Shown in pieces: positions 43,768-55,303 of a DNA stretch of 64,000 nucleotides. Made by a program: the position numbers and the translations under genes. The notes beneath the pieces are model-generated. The model was not told the origin of the DNA and did not search any database. It was given only the letters and a program-made list of their open reading frames with translations. The DNA lies in the NCBI GenBank assembly GCA_022826945.1, contig JAJDTY010000023.1:1-64000 (forward strand). Reading direction: 5' to 3'. Positions within the stretch are counted from its first letter, which is position 1. Each line of letters opens with the position of its first letter. The stretch is from Candidatus Binatia bacterium. Lineage in GTDB: Bacteria > Desulfobacterota > Binatia > Bin18.

Positions 43768-46266
43768 CTACTCCTCCTCTATACTTTGTGCATTAAGAAC
43801 TGCTTCTTTGTTTTCGGCTCTTCTGCGCTCGTCTTTCTCCTCTACGACCAACGCGATGCTGGAGACGTACCCATCCGCGCCAACGTTAAAGAGTTTAACA
43901 CCTTGGGTGTTCCTGCCTATCACCCGTAACTCAGCGATCCGAATCCGTATTATCTTGCCGCTATCTGTCACGAGCATCAAGTCATCGTCCTCCTTCACCT
44001 GGAGCACACCGCAGACCAATCCGGTCTTGTCCGTGGTGCGCAGTGTACTGATTCCTTTACCTCCACGCGACTGTAACCGATAGTCCTCTATCCTGCTCCG
44101 CTTCCCATACCCTTGGGACGATACCGTGAGAAGCGTTGCTTCTTGGTTGAGGATTTCAAGAGAGACAACCTCGTCCCCCTCTTCCAGCGTCATCCCCCGA
44201 ACGCCAGATGTGCCGCGGCCGGTTGCTCGGACCCCGTCTTCCGTAAATCGAATCGCCTTTCCGTTTCTGGTCGAAAGGAGGATTTCCTGTTTCCCGTCCG
44301 TTAACTGGACACCGATCACCTCGTCGCCGACACCAAGATTAATGGCAATGATTCCACCGCGACGAGGATTAGCATAAGCCATGAGTTTCGTCTTCTTGAC
44401 CTGTCCCTTGCGGGTCGCAAAGACAATAAAGCCATCGTCCTGGAACTCTCGAATGGGGAGAAAGGCGGAAATTTTCTCTCCTTCTTGCAGCGGCAGAAGA
44501 TTCACGATGGCTTTTCCTTTTGCAGTGCGGCTGCCCTGAGGAATTTCATGAACCTTAACCCAGTACACTTTGCCGATTGAGGAAAAAAACAGCAGGAAAG
44601 CATGCGTGGAGGAGATAAAGAGGTGTTCAACAAAGTCCTCTTCTCGGGTTGTTGCGCCAACAACCCCCTTTCCTCCTCGCCGCTGGGAGCGGTATTCAGT
44701 CAGTGGATTTCTCTTAATGTAGCCAGCATGGGATATGGTTACCACGACATCTTCTTCAGCTATCAAATCTTCGTCCGAGAGATCTGCGCTGGCGGACTGA
44801 ATCTGTGTTCTGCGCTCGTCGGAAAATCGGCTCCGTAGATCAGTCAGCTCTTCTTTGATGACGCCGTCAATCTTCTCCGGACTGGCCAGAATACTTTGCA
44901 GCGAATCAATAACACCGAGCGTTTCTCGGTGCTCGGAGAGAATTTTTTCCTGTTCGAGCTGGGTGAGTCTCTGCAAGCGCATATCAAGAATAGCCTGCGC
45001 CTGTGTCTCAGTCAGCGCAAATTGGTCCTGAAGGGCTTGCCGCACACTCGCCGGATTCTGCCCGTGGCGAATGGTGTGGAGCACAGGATCGAGATTATCC
45101 AACGCGCTTTTGAGCCCTTCGAGCAGGTGGAGGCGCTCGTTGGCTTTCTGCAGATCAAAGGCAGTCCGGCGGCGGACCACCTCTCGGCGATGTTCAAGGA
45201 AATGCAGGAGGGTGGCTTTGAGGGTCAAGAGGCGCGGGCGGCCATCGACGATGGCCAGAAGAATGACCCCAAACGAATCCTGAAGAGGGGTCATTTTATA
45301 CAGCTGGTTGAGGATGACGTGTGGGACAACGTCCCTTTTCAGCTCGATAACGATGCGCATGCCCTCTCTGTCGGACTCGTCACGCAGGTCGGAGATTCCC
45401 GTAATACGCTTCTCGTTGACCAGATCAGCAATACGCTCAATCAAACGAGCCTTATTCACCTGGTAGGGGATCTCATGCGCAATAATGCGACTTTTTCCGG
45501 TCTTCTCATCTTCTTCTATAGAGGTCCGAGCCCGCATCTGGACGATCCCCCGCCCGGTTTCATAAGCGCTCCTCACTCCAGAGCGTCCATGAATATACGC
45601 TCCGGTAGGAAAGTCTGGACCAGGGATGTACTCCATCAGATCGCGGTTTTTGAGGTCCATGTTATCGGTCAGAGCCAGAAGAGCCTCAATCACTTCGCCA
45701 AGGTTGTGGGGAGGAATATTGGTTGACATCCCCACAGCAATTCCAGAAGAGCCGTTGACCAGCAGATTGGGAAATTTACTTGGGAGAACAGCTGGTTCGT
45801 GGCTGGTATCGTCATAGTTCGGGACGAAATTAATAGTCTCTCGATCAATGTCGGCAAGCAACTCCGAGGTGATTCGGGTCATGCGAACTTCGGTATATCG
45901 CATGGCGGCGGGAGGGTCGCCATCAACCGAGCCAAAGTTTCCCTGGCCGTCAATGAGTGGGTAGCGCAACGAAAAATCCTGCGCCATACGCACAAGGGTG
46001 TCATAGACGGCCGCATCTCCGTGTGGATGGTATTTGCCAATCACGTCACCCACGACACGGGCGGATTTCTTATAGGGACGATTCCATTCATTCCCAAGGT
46101 CATGCATGGCGTACAGGACGCGTCGGTGGACCGGCTTCAATCCGTCACGAACATCGGGCAACGCTCGACCAATAATCACACTCATGGCGTAGTCCATATA
46201 GGACTGCCGCATCTCCTGCTCGATATTGACAGAAGGAAGGGGGTGGGAGTCAGTATAGTCTTCCAT
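43768..46266 (-). CDS. gyrA: DNA gyrase subunit A
   Basis: GyrA breaks and rejoins DNA in the supercoiling reaction. The 832-residue product begins with [20 protein letters not shown] and [20 protein letters not shown]. The active-site Tyr is in AMRYTEVRM, and the C-terminal beta-pinwheel has the GyrA box [12 protein letters not shown]. That box distinguishes it from ParC. It follows gyrB by 44 bases and precedes prxU by 2 bases on the same strand. Confidence 0.98.
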   Translation of the reverse strand: MEDYTDSHPLPSVNIEQEMRQSYMDYAMSVIIGRALPDVRDGLKPVHRRVLYAMHDLGNEWNRPYKKSARVVGDVIGKYHPHGDAAVYDTLVRMAQDFSLRYPLIDGQGNFGSVDGDPPAAMRYTEVRMTRITSELLADIDRETINFVPNYDDTSHEPAVLPSKFPNLLVNGSSGIAVGMSTNIPPHNLGEVIEALLALTDNMDLKNRDLMEYIPGPDFPTGAYIHGRSGVRSAYETGRGIVQMRARTSIEEDEKTGKSRIIAHEIPYQVNKARLIERIADLVNEKRITGISDLRDESDREGMRIVIELKRDVVPHVILNQLYKMTPLQDSFGVILLAIVDGRPRLLTLKATLLHFLEHRREVVRRRTAFDLQKANERLHLLEGLKSALDNLDPVLHTIRHGQNPASVRQALQDQFALTETQAQAILDMRLQRLTQLEQEKILSEHRETLGVIDSLQSILASPEKIDGVIKEELTDLRSRFSDERRTQIQSASADLSDEDLIAEEDVVVTISHAGYIKRNPLTEYRSQRRGGKGVVGATTREEDFVEHLFISSTHAFLLFFSSIGKVYWVKVHEIPQGSRTAKGKAIVNLLPLQEGEKISAFLPIREFQDDGFIVFATRKGQVKKTKLMAYANPRRGGIIAINLGVGDEVIGVQLTDGKQEILLSTRNGKAIRFTEDGVRATGRGTSGVRGMTLEEGDEVVSLEILNQEATLLTVSSQGYGKRSRIEDYRLQSRGGKGISTLRTTDKTGLVCGVLQVKEDDDLMLVTDSGKIIRIRIAELRVIGRNTQGVKLFNVGADGYVSSIALVVEEKDERRRAENKEAVLNAQSIEEE

Positions 46267-46310
46267 ACGAAGGGGAGTCCTTTTTGATTATGACAGGGAG
46301 CGTGATGGGA

Positions 46311-48782
<2,472 letters not shown>

Positions 48783-48819
48783 TTACGTAAACCACGATCA
48801 GAAATAAAACAGTTTTCTA

Positions 48820-49971
48820 TCAATTTATTTTCATAGGCATTATGACATAGGAAAATTCATGACTCTCCTTTTGCTGAAGGAGTCCCGGACTCATCTCATC
48901 TTTAAGAAAAAGGACGACAGAATCCCCTTCATTCATGACGTTTAATGCCTCGGTCAGATATCTTCCATTAAACCCAATCGATAAGCCCTCTCCAGCGTAT
49001 GAGGAGGCAATCTCCTCTGTTCCCTCGCCCACATCCGGAGTATTAACGGAAATCTCGATCTTGTCTTTTTCAAACTGTAATTTTATCCCCCGGGATCTTT
49101 CTGTTGTGAGAATCAAAATACGGCGGAGAGCACTGAGTAATTCATCGCGGGGAAACTCAATACGGTGCGTATGCTCTTTTGGAACAACTTGCTGGTAGTC
49201 AGGAAATTCTCCTTCTATGAGGCGCATAAAGAGTTCAGTTGTCTCCTTCTTGAGGTTGACAACCGAATCGTTGACGGAAACGTCTATTGTTCCCTCGCTC
49301 TTCTCAAGGAGTTTCCGTGTTTCAACTAAGCCTTTTTTTGGAAGTATGACGCTTGGCCAGTCTGGCAGCGAAGGGGTATCGACCTCTCGCTCGATGAGGG
49401 ACAGGCGGTGCCCATCGCTGGCAACCATACGTATCTTTCCCTCGTCCTGGGTCTCGAGATAGACACCGCTGAGGTTCAGGCGAGTCTCATCGGGTGAGGT
49501 TGCAAAGAGGGTTTTTTCGATCATCTCCCGTAGGGTCGGACCAGGCAAAGATATGAATTGATCAGAAGAAGAGGATTCCTCCTTCTTCTCTTTTTGCCCA
49601 GTTATTGTGGGAAACTCTTTAGGATCCAGACTGGCGATTCTGAAGTGGGACTTTCCACTATTGACGTCCACCCATCCATTTCCACTTGAGCGTAAACGAA
49701 CCTGGCCAGACGGCAGTTCACGAATGATCTCATACAACTTCCGTGCATCCGCAGTCATTGATCCTGATGCTTTCACTTCTGCCTGGCACTGCTGGCGGAT
49801 TCCAATTTCAAGGTCTGTTGCCCCAAGGGAAATAACGCTCTCGTTCTCTCCTGTAGAGTTTGATTCTATGAGAACATGAGAGAGCATGGGAAGAGAGGAT
49901 CGTCTCTCAACAACACCTTGGACGAGATACAAACATTGAAGGAGGTCTTCCTTACCGACACTGAATTCCAT
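48820..49971 (-). CDS. dnaN: DNA polymerase III subunit beta (sliding clamp)
   Basis: DnaN forms the ring that holds polymerase III on DNA. The 383-residue product has three repeated clamp domains; recognisable parts are LPMLSHVLIESN, GHRLSLIERE and the C-terminal SPGLLQQKESHEFSYVIMPM near the partner-binding pocket. The dnaA-dnaN order is standard. The origin lies between dnaA and this gene, and gyrB and gyrA follow. Confidence 0.97.
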   Translation of the reverse strand: MEFSVGKEDLLQCLYLVQGVVERRSSLPMLSHVLIESNSTGENESVISLGATDLEIGIRQQCQAEVKASGSMTADARKLYEIIRELPSGQVRLRSSGNGWVDVNSGKSHFRIASLDPKEFPTITGQKEKKEESSSSDQFISLPGPTLREMIEKTLFATSPDETRLNLSGVYLETQDEGKIRMVASDGHRLSLIEREVDTPSLPDWPSVILPKKGLVETRKLLEKSEGTIDVSVNDSVVNLKKETTELFMRLIEGEFPDYQQVVPKEHTHRIEFPRDELLSALRRILILTTERSRGIKLQFEKDKIEISVNTPDVGEGTEEIASSYAGEGLSIGFNGRYLTEALNVMNEGDSVVLFLKDEMSPGLLQQKESHEFSYVIMPMKIN

Positions 49972-50040
49972 ATCCTCCTCCCTTCTCTTTTTCTTTCTCT
50001 ACTTACTACTACTTATTTTTTATATTTATATATAAATAGA

Positions 50041-50058
50041 TAATAATAGTAGTAGTAG
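50041..50058. promoter_or_regulatory. DnaA-trio array
   Basis: TAATAATAGTAGTAGTAG is six consecutive trinucleotides, followed by GGCC and then the first DnaA boxes at 50063. Read from the boxes on that strand 3'-5', this is (GAT)4(AAT)2, the published DnaA-trio form for strand opening. Confidence 0.8.
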
Positions 50059-50062
50059 GGCC

Positions 50063-50236
50063 TGTGGATATGTGGATAAGTGGGTTAAATGGCTGTTTAT
50101 ATTGAAAAAGTTATCCACAGGGGGGTGTGGATAACTCCAATAAACCTGTGGATAACTTTTTTTGCCTCTTTCCCAGGCTCATTGTTCTCGCGAGTTATCC
50201 ACAGGTTATCCACAGGTTATCCACAGGTTATCCACA
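50063..50236. promoter_or_regulatory. Nine DnaA boxes of oriC, four in 11-bp tandem
   Basis: Forward TTATCCACA boxes are at 50111, 50195, 50206, 50217 and 50228. Reverse TGTGGATAA boxes are at 50071, 50126 and 50147, and a variant TGTGGATAT is at 50063. The last four forward boxes are exact tandem repeats of TTATCCACAGG with 11-base period, about one DNA turn, so DnaA would bind on one face. Confidence 0.92.
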
Positions 50237-50251
50237 GGAAGAGAAGTCTGC

Positions 50252-51577
50252 CTACTCATAAATCATGATCTCTATTCTATTGATAATATCGCGCAGCTCT
50301 TCGTCTTTTTTAAACCGATTTTCAATTGCATGACAGGCATGCAGAACCGTCGTGTGATCCTTTCCTCCAAATCGCATACCGATCATCGGGTAGGAGGCGC
50401 CGGCAAGCTTGCGGCAGAGAAACATACCAACCTGCCTCGGAAACGAAACGATCTTTGTTCGTTTCTTTGAGATCATATCGGCAATGCTGACACCAAAATA
50501 CTTACTCACCGTTCTCTGTACGGTCTCAATCGAGACTTTCTTTTCCTGGTCTGTGACTAAATTTTTGAGAACCTGTCGAGCAAAGTTGACGGTGATATCA
50601 GCCTGATTTAAGGCGGCCAGCGCTCCTAATCGTGTCAGACCACCCTCAAGTTCTCGGACGTTTGACGTCACATGAGAGGCAATAAAAAGAGCAACATCGT
50701 TGGGGAGGTGGATACGTTTTGCGCGTGATTTTTTTTGCAGAATTGCGACCCGAGTCTCGAGATCGGGTGGCTGGATATCGGCGATCAGTCCCCACTCGAA
50801 GCGGTTTCGTAATCGCTCCTCGAGTCCACCAATTTCGTTTGGGAACTTATCGGATGTTAATATAATTTGCTTATTTGACTCATGAAGGGAATTAAAGGTG
50901 TGAAAAAATTCTTCTTGTGTTCGCTCGCGGCCGGACAGAAACTGCACATCATCAAGAATAAGAACATCTGCGCGACGGAATCTATTTTTAAATTCCGTCA
51001 TTCGATTCTTTCGTAAATGAGTAATCAATTCATTGGTAAAAGACTCTGAGGACAGATAAACAATACTGTCCTTTCCTTGCTTTGCCGATGTCTCGTGTCC
51101 GATCGCATTAATGAGATGCGTCTTTCCTAACCCAACCCCTCCATAGATGAATAACGGATTATAGCTTTTCCCTGGATGTTTGCTGACCGCCCTCGCCGCA
51201 GCATGAGCAAACTGATTGCCGCCACCGACCACAAAGGAGGAGAAGGTGTAATTCTGAATCAGTCCGTCTTTTTTTCCCCTCCCTTTTCCCTGGGCTGGTT
51301 GTTCTTGCTCTTCTGCTGGAAAGAGTTCTCCTTGGGGTTTTTCCTGGACATGCAGGACAAGGTGCGTTGGCTGACCAAGCACCTCAGTCAATGCATTTTC
51401 CAGGGGGCCGACGAGATTACTGAGTAGCCAATCCTTAAAGAGCGCGCTTGGGACCTCAAGATGGAACACGTCATCTTGGAGCCCAAGGGGCCGAATCGGT
51501 TTCAGCCAGGTTTCACTATTCGTCTTTCCTACTTGTCCCTCAACAATCCCCAACACTCGTTCCCACACCCGATACAT
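50252..51577 (-). CDS. dnaA: Chromosomal replication initiator protein DnaA
   Basis: DnaA binds the boxes in oriC and opens the duplex. From the ATG at 51577 (GGAAGGA six bases upstream) the product is 441 residues. It has domain I (VWERVLGIVEGQVG, ETWLKPI), AAA+ with Walker A YGGVGLGKTHLINAIG and Walker B VLILDDVQFLSG. The domain IV signature GMRFGGKDHTTVLHACHAIE contacts the box. An ATG at 51595 is an alternative. DnaA boxes on both sides suggest autoregulation. Confidence 0.97.
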   Translation of the reverse strand: MYRVWERVLGIVEGQVGKTNSETWLKPIRPLGLQDDVFHLEVPSALFKDWLLSNLVGPLENALTEVLGQPTHLVLHVQEKPQGELFPAEEQEQPAQGKGRGKKDGLIQNYTFSSFVVGGGNQFAHAAARAVSKHPGKSYNPLFIYGGVGLGKTHLINAIGHETSAKQGKDSIVYLSSESFTNELITHLRKNRMTEFKNRFRRADVLILDDVQFLSGRERTQEEFFHTFNSLHESNKQIILTSDKFPNEIGGLEERLRNRFEWGLIADIQPPDLETRVAILQKKSRAKRIHLPNDVALFIASHVTSNVRELEGGLTRLGALAALNQADITVNFARQVLKNLVTDQEKKVSIETVQRTVSKYFGVSIADMISKKRTKIVSFPRQVGMFLCRKLAGASYPMIGMRFGGKDHTTVLHACHAIENRFKKDEELRDIINRIEIMIYE

Positions 51578-51605
51578 GCCGCGTCCTTCCCCCACTCAAC
51601 AAAGG

Positions 51606-51683
51606 TTATCCACACCTGTGGATAACTCGATAACTTCCTCTTTGAACTAAAGAAATATCCGTCAGGCGACAGGGTTATCCACA
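51606..51683. promoter_or_regulatory. Second DnaA-box cluster, upstream of dnaA
   Basis: TTATCCACA at 51606-51614 and TGTGGATAA at 51617-51625 face each other with a 2-base gap, forming a 20-base perfect palindrome. A third TTATCCACA lies at 51675-51683. They are 30-110 bases upstream of the dnaA start and could repress dnaA or form the other half of a bipartite origin. Confidence 0.8.
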
Positions 51684-52180
51684 CGCATTTGTCTATCTGC
51701 CTCGCCTTCTGCCCCAGGAAGTTCCTGTTCACCAACCGTGTAGTCAGAGGGGCGAGAAAAAGACCCATGTCTATCCGAATCAATGTGCCGCTTAAATTTT
51801 ATGAGGCCAGAAAGGATAGTGTTACTGCGTCTTAAAATTTTTCTCTCAAGAATGCAAGGAAGAGGGTAAACTTTTTCCAAAGCGGTGAATATTACTAAAA
51901 AAAATTAAACTCATAACACGATGTGATATTATAAAAACTGGAAGATTGAAAGATCGTATTCACATTCCCTTGTTTTTCTTATCATTTCTGGAAACGTCTC
52001 TTGTAAAAAGATACGTTGTTCTCTCACATATTGTTATTTATACTTCTAGGAGAGCCCGTGCAGGGTGAGGGGATTCTCATAATTCCAGATCATTTGTGAG
52101 AGGGTTGCTTTTGTCTTGACTCTCTTATGGGTGGGTGGTAGCAGGGGGAATCTTCACAACTGGAACATGGGTAGACTCAG
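51684..52180. other. Intergenic region between dnaA control region and hemL
   Basis: About 500 bases hold no convincing gene. The middle (51880-52030) is AT-rich with several A- and T-runs and presumably carries promoters for hemL and dnaA, but I cannot place them with confidence. No RNA gene is recognised. Confidence 0.4.
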
Positions 52181-53464
52181 ATGTCGACATCGCAAAAACT
52201 CTTCAATGAAGCGCAAAAATATATTCCAGGGGGAGTGAACAGTCCGGTTCGTGCGTGGCGGGCTGTTGGGGGTGATCCTCTTTTCATCCACCGAGGGAAA
52301 GGCTGCCGTGTTACGGATGCGGACGGGCGCGAGTATATAGACTATGTCGGTTCCTGGGGACCGTTAATAGCCGGGCATGCTCATCCGCAGGTTGTTGGGG
52401 CACTCGAGCGAGTAGTGAAGAGTGGAACCAGTTTTGGTGCTCCAACGGCAAAAGAGATTGAACTGGCAAAAACGCTGACTCAGACCATTCCGTCCATTGA
52501 GAAGGTCCGCCTGACCTCCTCGGGCACAGAGGCGACCATGACCGCCCTGCGTCTCGCCCGTGGCTATACTGGTCGCGCGAAGATCATCAAGTGCTCTGGT
52601 TGCTACCACGGCCACTCTGATGCGCTTCTGGTGAGAGCTGGGTCAGGAGCGCTGACGTTTAGTACTCCGGACAGTCAAGGAGTTCCCGAGGCCTTTAGCA
52701 GCATGACCCTTGTGGCTGAGTATAACAGTCTCTCCAGTGTACGAGCGTACCTAGAGGCGGACCCAGAGGGAGTGGCCGCTGTTATACTGGAGCCTGTTCC
52801 CGGAAATATGGGTCTCGTCCTGCCCGAGCAGGGCTTTCTTGAGGGCCTCCGGGAGCTCACCCGGGAGTTTGGAGTTGTGCTCATCTTTGATGAGGTCATG
52901 ACCGGCTGCCGTCTCACCCGTGGTGGAGTTCAAGAGCTCTACCATATCGATCCAGATCTTACCTGCCTTGGGAAAGTGGTGGGTGGTGGTCTGCCATTAG
53001 CCGCGGTTGGCGGAAAGGCGGTGATAATGGATGGGCTTGCCCCTTTGGGGGGAGTCTACCAAGCTGGGACGTTGTCCGGAAACCCGTTAGCTGTAACCGC
53101 TGGGATTGAAACCCTAAAGCTTGTCCACACCGCCGGAGCCTATGAGCGGTTGAATATGCTCGGAGATATGCTGGCCGAGGGATTACGCGCCGCCATTCGT
53201 GAGACTGACATCAAAGCCTGTGTGAACCAACTAGGTTCGATGTTCACCATCTTTTTTGGGGTCGATCACGTTCGCGACTATGAGTCAGCCACCCGAAGCG
53301 ACACTGAAATGTTCGCTCGTTACTTTCGCGGTATGAGCGAGCAGGGCATATATCTTCCCCCCTCTCAATTCGAATCCGCCTTTATTTCCCTGGCACACGG
53401 TGAGGATGAAATCCAGGAAACCCTACGAGCGGCAAGAGCGGTACTGAAGACCCTCGGTGGCTGA
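52181..53464 (+). CDS. hemL: Glutamate-1-semialdehyde 2,1-aminomutase
   Basis: HemL makes 5-aminolevulinate for heme and other tetrapyrroles in the C5 pathway, using PLP. The 427-residue product has YIPGGVNSPVRAWRAVGG, LTSSGTEATMTALRLARG, FDEVMTGCRL and the PLP-lysine segment LGKVVGGGLPLAAVGGK. Length is standard. It is the first rightward gene after the origin and is followed after 6 bases by atpZ. Confidence 0.97.
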   Translation: MSTSQKLFNEAQKYIPGGVNSPVRAWRAVGGDPLFIHRGKGCRVTDADGREYIDYVGSWGPLIAGHAHPQVVGALERVVKSGTSFGAPTAKEIELAKTLTQTIPSIEKVRLTSSGTEATMTALRLARGYTGRAKIIKCSGCYHGHSDALLVRAGSGALTFSTPDSQGVPEAFSSMTLVAEYNSLSSVRAYLEADPEGVAAVILEPVPGNMGLVLPEQGFLEGLRELTREFGVVLIFDEVMTGCRLTRGGVQELYHIDPDLTCLGKVVGGGLPLAAVGGKAVIMDGLAPLGGVYQAGTLSGNPLAVTAGIETLKLVHTAGAYERLNMLGDMLAEGLRAAIRETDIKACVNQLGSMFTIFFGVDHVRDYESATRSDTEMFARYFRGMSEQGIYLPPSQFESAFISLAHGEDEIQETLRAARAVLKTLGG

Positions 53465-53470
53465 GGAAAA

Positions 53471-53695
53471 ATGGCCCGGGAGAGTCCATTCATAACCTAT
53501 GGAAAGTATGGGGCGCTTGGATTCGAGTTCGCTGGAGCCATCATCGCCGGTCTCTTGATTGGCAACTACGCAGACACTCAGTTTGGCACGACACCCCTCC
53601 TGATGGTCATCGGGGTGATCGTTGGCATGTCAGGAGCGGTATATCGTCTGATCATCGTGCTCCAGCGCCTTTCTGCCCGTGACAAAGACAATTGA
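53471..53695 (+). CDS. atpZ: AtpZ-like F0 accessory protein
   Basis: The 74-residue product has two membrane helices (LGFEFAGAIIAGLLIGNYAD and LLMVIGVIVGMSGAVYRLII) in the layout of AtpZ/AtpI-type proteins that precede F0 genes and aid assembly or cation supply. GG-rich sequence precedes the ATG. Its end overlaps the next gene by 17 bases. It is separated from the F1 genes by about 23 kb. Confidence 0.85.
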   Translation: MARESPFITYGKYGALGFEFAGAIIAGLLIGNYADTQFGTTPLLMVIGVIVGMSGAVYRLIIVLQRLSARDKDN

Positions 53696-54059
53696 GAGAA
53701 TAGAAGTCCTGAACCTTGTTTTGGTTGGGATTGGTGCCGTTATCGGCTGGATAACCGGAATTATTCACGTGCCCAGCTTTGTACTTGGCGGTGGTGTGAT
53801 GCAGGCCAACTTCTGGCTGCTCAAAAAAGTGGTTCGCTGTGCACTCGCTCCAGTCGATTCGCGCCGTAAAATTCATGCTGCCCTGTGGCTGACTGTCAAA
53901 GGCGGATTCTATTTATTCCTTTTAAGCGCGGTTTTTATTCGGTATCCCATTGACGCCAAGAGTTTTGTCGCCGGGGTCCCTTTACTGCTTATTGCCTGCA
54001 TGATAATCGGCCTGAGCAGACCGAAGGATCAATCTGACCCCCCCCTGACTCCATGCTAA
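53679..54059 (+). CDS. atpI: ATP synthase subunit I-like protein
   Basis: The 126-residue product has four likely membrane helices. The second is preceded by FVLGGGVMQANFWLLKKVVR, which is characteristic of AtpI-like proteins upstream of atpB. It probably helps c-ring assembly. It overlaps atpZ in another frame and precedes atpB by 44 bases, so the F0 unit is compact. Confidence 0.78.
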   Translation: MTKTIERIEVLNLVLVGIGAVIGWITGIIHVPSFVLGGGVMQANFWLLKKVVRCALAPVDSRRKIHAALWLTVKGGFYLFLLSAVFIRYPIDAKSFVAGVPLLLIACMIIGLSRPKDQSDPPLTPC

Positions 54060-54103
54060 TCAGTCTAAAAGACGAATATTGGCGAGCATATTGAACCGAA
54101 TTT

Positions 54104-54805
54104 ATGGAACACCATATCTTTCTCTGGGTCGAACATATTCCTGGGCTCAGCCTTCTCCCAGGTCATATCGCTACCTCCCTTCTTGTCTCTGTCGCCCTTA
54201 TTCTCTTTGCTTATATGGCAAAGAGGCAGTTGGCCGCCGCAGATGATGTGGCGGTCCCGGATGACTCGCTGACCTGTCGGAACATGGCCGAACTCCTCAC
54301 TCAGGGCATCTCTGATATGGCCGAGGGCGTGCTGGGGGACCGGGCGCAGAAATACGTCCACCTCTATGGTAGTTTTTTCCTCTTTATTCTGATCGCAAAC
54401 CTCTCCGGGCTGTTGCCTGGATTTTCTCCCCCCACCAGCAATTTTAACGTGACACTCGCCTTAGGCGTGCTTTCCTTTGTCGCGTACAATTTCTATGCCT
54501 TCCAAGAACAGGGCTTGGCCTATTTGAAGCATTTTGTCGGCCCGATCTGGTGGCTGGGCATTTTGATGGTTCCGCTCGAACTCATTGATAATTTTGTCCG
54601 GCCTTTCTCTCTTTCCCTGCGGCTTTTTGGGAATATGACCGGCGACCACGTCGTTTTAGAGATATTTACGGATCTGACGAAAGTTGTGATTCCAGTCGTC
54701 TTTTATGCGCTTGGGGCTTTTGTTTCTCTTGTACAAGCGTTTGTTTTTACTCTGCTCAGCATGGTGTACGTCTCCTTGGCCGTTGCCCATGATGAGCATC
54801 ACTAA
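54104..54805 (+). CDS. atpB: ATP synthase F0 subunit a
   Basis: Subunit a forms the proton half-channels beside the c-ring. The 233-residue product has five to six helices. The essential Arg is in the helix FSLSLRLFGNMTGDHVVLEI, followed by the C-terminal helix with LVQAFVFTLLSMVYVSLA. It is followed by atpE after about 130 bases. Confidence 0.96.
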   Translation: MEHHIFLWVEHIPGLSLLPGHIATSLLVSVALILFAYMAKRQLAAADDVAVPDDSLTCRNMAELLTQGISDMAEGVLGDRAQKYVHLYGSFFLFILIANLSGLLPGFSPPTSNFNVTLALGVLSFVAYNFYAFQEQGLAYLKHFVGPIWWLGILMVPLELIDNFVRPFSLSLRLFGNMTGDHVVLEIFTDLTKVVIPVVFYALGAFVSLVQAFVFTLLSMVYVSLAVAHDEHH

Positions 54806-54932
54806 GGGAAAGAGAAGAAAAACAGTCTATAAAACCATTGTCCAGGTGGCGGAGCGGGTACGAAGCGGTGAGGAGGATTAAGAGGAGGTGGACTCAACAC
54901 TGCGCCATGGGGACATGAAAGGAGTAGGGCGT

Positions 54933-55250
54933 ATGAAGAAACTATGTGTAACTGGTGTGCTGGCGGTCTGTATGATGCTGCTCACCGCCGGAGCTGCTCT
55001 CGCGGCTGACGGAGACGGCGATTCCTCAAGAGGAATGATCGCTCTCGCGGCCGGCCTCGGTATCGGCATCGCTGCCGTTGGCGCTGGCTTGGGTCAGGGC
55101 CGTGCGGTGGCTGCCGCTATGGAGTCTATCGGCCGGAACCCAAATTCGGCTGATCGCATCCAGACCCCGATGATCATCGGTATCGCCTTCATTGAGGCGC
55201 TGGCTATTTACGCGCTGGTTATTGCGTTTACGCTATCCGGAAGCGTGTAG
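54933..55250 (+). CDS. atpE: ATP synthase F0 subunit c with signal peptide
   Basis: Subunit c forms the rotor ring. From the ATG at 54933, behind AGGAGTAGGG, the product is 105 residues. It has a signal-peptide-like leader ([20 protein letters not shown], then ALA), then helix 1 ([20 protein letters not shown]), the loop MESIGRNP and helix 2 with the ion-binding Glu in [18 protein letters not shown]. Glu followed by Ala, not Ser or Thr, suggests proton coupling. A leader on subunit c occurs in several deltaproteobacteria and others. Confidence 0.94.
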   Translation: MKKLCVTGVLAVCMMLLTAGAALAADGDGDSSRGMIALAAGLGIGIAAVGAGLGQGRAVAAAMESIGRNPNSADRIQTPMIIGIAFIEALAIYALVIAFTLSGSV

Positions 55251-55270
55251 ATTGCCGAGTTCGGAAAAAG

Positions 55271-55303
55271 AAAAGGGCGCCGTGTCTAACGGTGCCCTTT
55301 TTT
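55271..55303 (+). terminator. Terminator between atpE and the Nramp-related gene
   Basis: AAAAGGGCGCCGT at 55271-55283 pairs with ACGGTGCCCTTTT (one G-T) around GTCTA, followed by a T-run to 55303. The A-run on the other side gives a U-run on the minus strand too, so it can serve both converging units. Confidence 0.9.

Larger units (their letters stand above)
49990..50236. other. oriC: Replication origin oriC
   Basis: The dnaA-dnaN gap holds an AT-rich stretch at about 50001-50055 (probable unwinding element), six DnaA-trios and nine DnaA boxes. It lies between dnaA and dnaN, the commonest origin site in bacteria. The genes on the left (dnaN, gyrB, gyrA) point leftward and those on the right of dnaA (hemL, atpZ) point rightward, consistent with forks leaving from here. 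Confidence 0.88.

Noticed and set aside
50195-50236. Four tandem TTATCCACAGG repeats as a CRISPR-like or satellite array
   Set aside because: They are DnaA boxes between dnaA and dnaN with no spacers of CRISPR size.
51997-52025. GGAAACGTCTC...GATACGTTGTTC as a seventh palindromic element
   Set aside because: The arms pair poorly, and the CTCCAATA core is absent.
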